17,113 nt of DNA. Source: Xanthoparmelia taractica. Lineage: Eukaryota > Ascomycota > Lecanoromycetes > Lecanorales > Parmeliaceae. Of the stretch, positions 16,539 to 17,113 are shown piece by piece. The DNA lies in assembly GCA_033085395.1 (NCBI GenBank), contig JANQBS010000517.1, forward strand, positions 1 through 17,113, written 5' to 3'. The position numbers were made by a program, and so were the translations under genes. Position 1 is the first letter of the stretch; each line of letters starts with the position of its first letter. The notes beneath the pieces are model-generated. The model had not been told where the DNA came from. It ran no database searches and saw only the letters and a list, made by a program, of their open reading frames with translations.

Positions 16539-16830
16539 TTCTAGTTATTATTCTAGCTATCACTCCACTTCATTATCACGTTATTAAGCTTTCTAGTTAT
16601 TATTCTAGTTATCACTTCACTTCATTATCGGTATCATTATTACTTTACTTTATTATCACGTTATTAAGCATTCTAGTTATTATTCTAGTTATTACTTCAC
16701 TTTATTATTACTATCATTATCACTTCACTTCACTATCACGTTATTGAGTATTCTAGTCATTATTCTAGTCATTACTTTACTTCATTATCGCTATTATCAT
16801 TACTTTACTTTACTATCACGTTATTAAGCT
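16539..16830 (+). repeat. 80-bp minisatellite, three full units plus one shortened unit
   Basis: Unit 1 (16539-16590, 52 bp) lacks an internal 28 bp; units 2, 3 and 4 (16591-16670, 16671-16750, 16751-16830) are each exactly 80 bp. Each starts ttctagttattattctag or a one-step variant and ends tatcacgttattaagc or similar. Unit-to-unit differences are mostly C/T and G/A changes. There are no spacers of differing sequence, so this is not a CRISPR-like array. Confidence 0.9.
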
Positions 16831-17113
16831 AAGCTCGCTATCGCATTTAATATCGTATTACGAAAGGTCTTCGTAATTATCTAGGGCTTGGCGAGTTATT
16901 TCTATTTCTATTAATATATTTAATTTATTTAATTATTAAAAGAATTACTAGCACGCTAATTATAATAGTAATTTACTATTTATTCTACGATAATAAATTT
17001 CTCTCTTCTCTCTTCGCATTATAAAAAGAATTTACAATTATTCTTTATAGTTATATATTCTTAGTTATTATAGTTATACGCTTCGTATAAATAATATAAA
17101 GATTAATATCTTC
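16831..17113. repeat. RIP-type AT-rich sequence to the window end
   Basis: AT-rich sequence without any open frame of note, similar in style to the left arm. It is cut by the window end. No terminal repeat or gene is recognisable. Confidence 0.55.

Noticed and set aside
16539..16830. CRISPR-like array
   Set aside because: The 80-bp units are contiguous and homologous along their whole length; there are no unique spacers, and the genome is fungal.

Overview
The window looks like part of a filamentous ascomycete (Pezizomycotina) nuclear genome. Its protein families are typical of these fungi: indoleamine 2,3-dioxygenase, DUF6604, a fungal CorA-like protein, an NmrA-like protein and an ankyrin fusion. 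The introns are short (38-76 bp, GT...AG). Very AT-rich, TpA-rich, stop-riddled repeat blocks are the signature of repeat-induced point mutation (RIP). All family names come from reading translations by eye; no database search was run.

Layout. 1-4319 is a RIP-degraded repeat block. It holds a 614-bp sequence present twice in tandem (2221-2834 and 2893-3506) and, at its right edge, what looks like the terminus of a Fot1/pogo-type DNA transposon beside a TA dinucleotide (about 4237-4319). Base composition then changes sharply to ordinary genic DNA. 4522-5897 (+) is an intact three-exon indoleamine 2,3-dioxygenase. About 6651-8028 (-) is a DUF6604-type gene, now a pseudogene. 8827-10323 (-) is an intact single-exon membrane protein of unknown family. 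10889-12329 (-) is a three-exon CorA-like two-TM protein. 12666-14776 (+), divergent from it, is a five-exon gene joining an Arg-Ser-Glu ADP-ribosyltransferase domain to an ankyrin segment and a conserved-looking C-terminal module. 15659-15868 (+) is the 5' end of an NmrA-like gene that runs into a second RIP block (about 15846 to the window end). That block holds an inverted relative of the 614-bp repeat and an 80-bp minisatellite.

Taken together this is a gene island of about 11.5 kb between RIP-mutated repeats, a typical accessory or fast-evolving compartment. No single pathway links the genes. The closest association is the head-to-head CorA-like and ADP-ribosyltransferase-ankyrin pair, which share a 336-bp intergenic region. 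The most interesting points are the ADP-ribosyltransferase-ankyrin fusion, the DUF6604 pseudogene whose stops all look like CAR-to-TAR changes (RIP leaking into single-copy DNA), and the NmrA gene cut at the RIP boundary.
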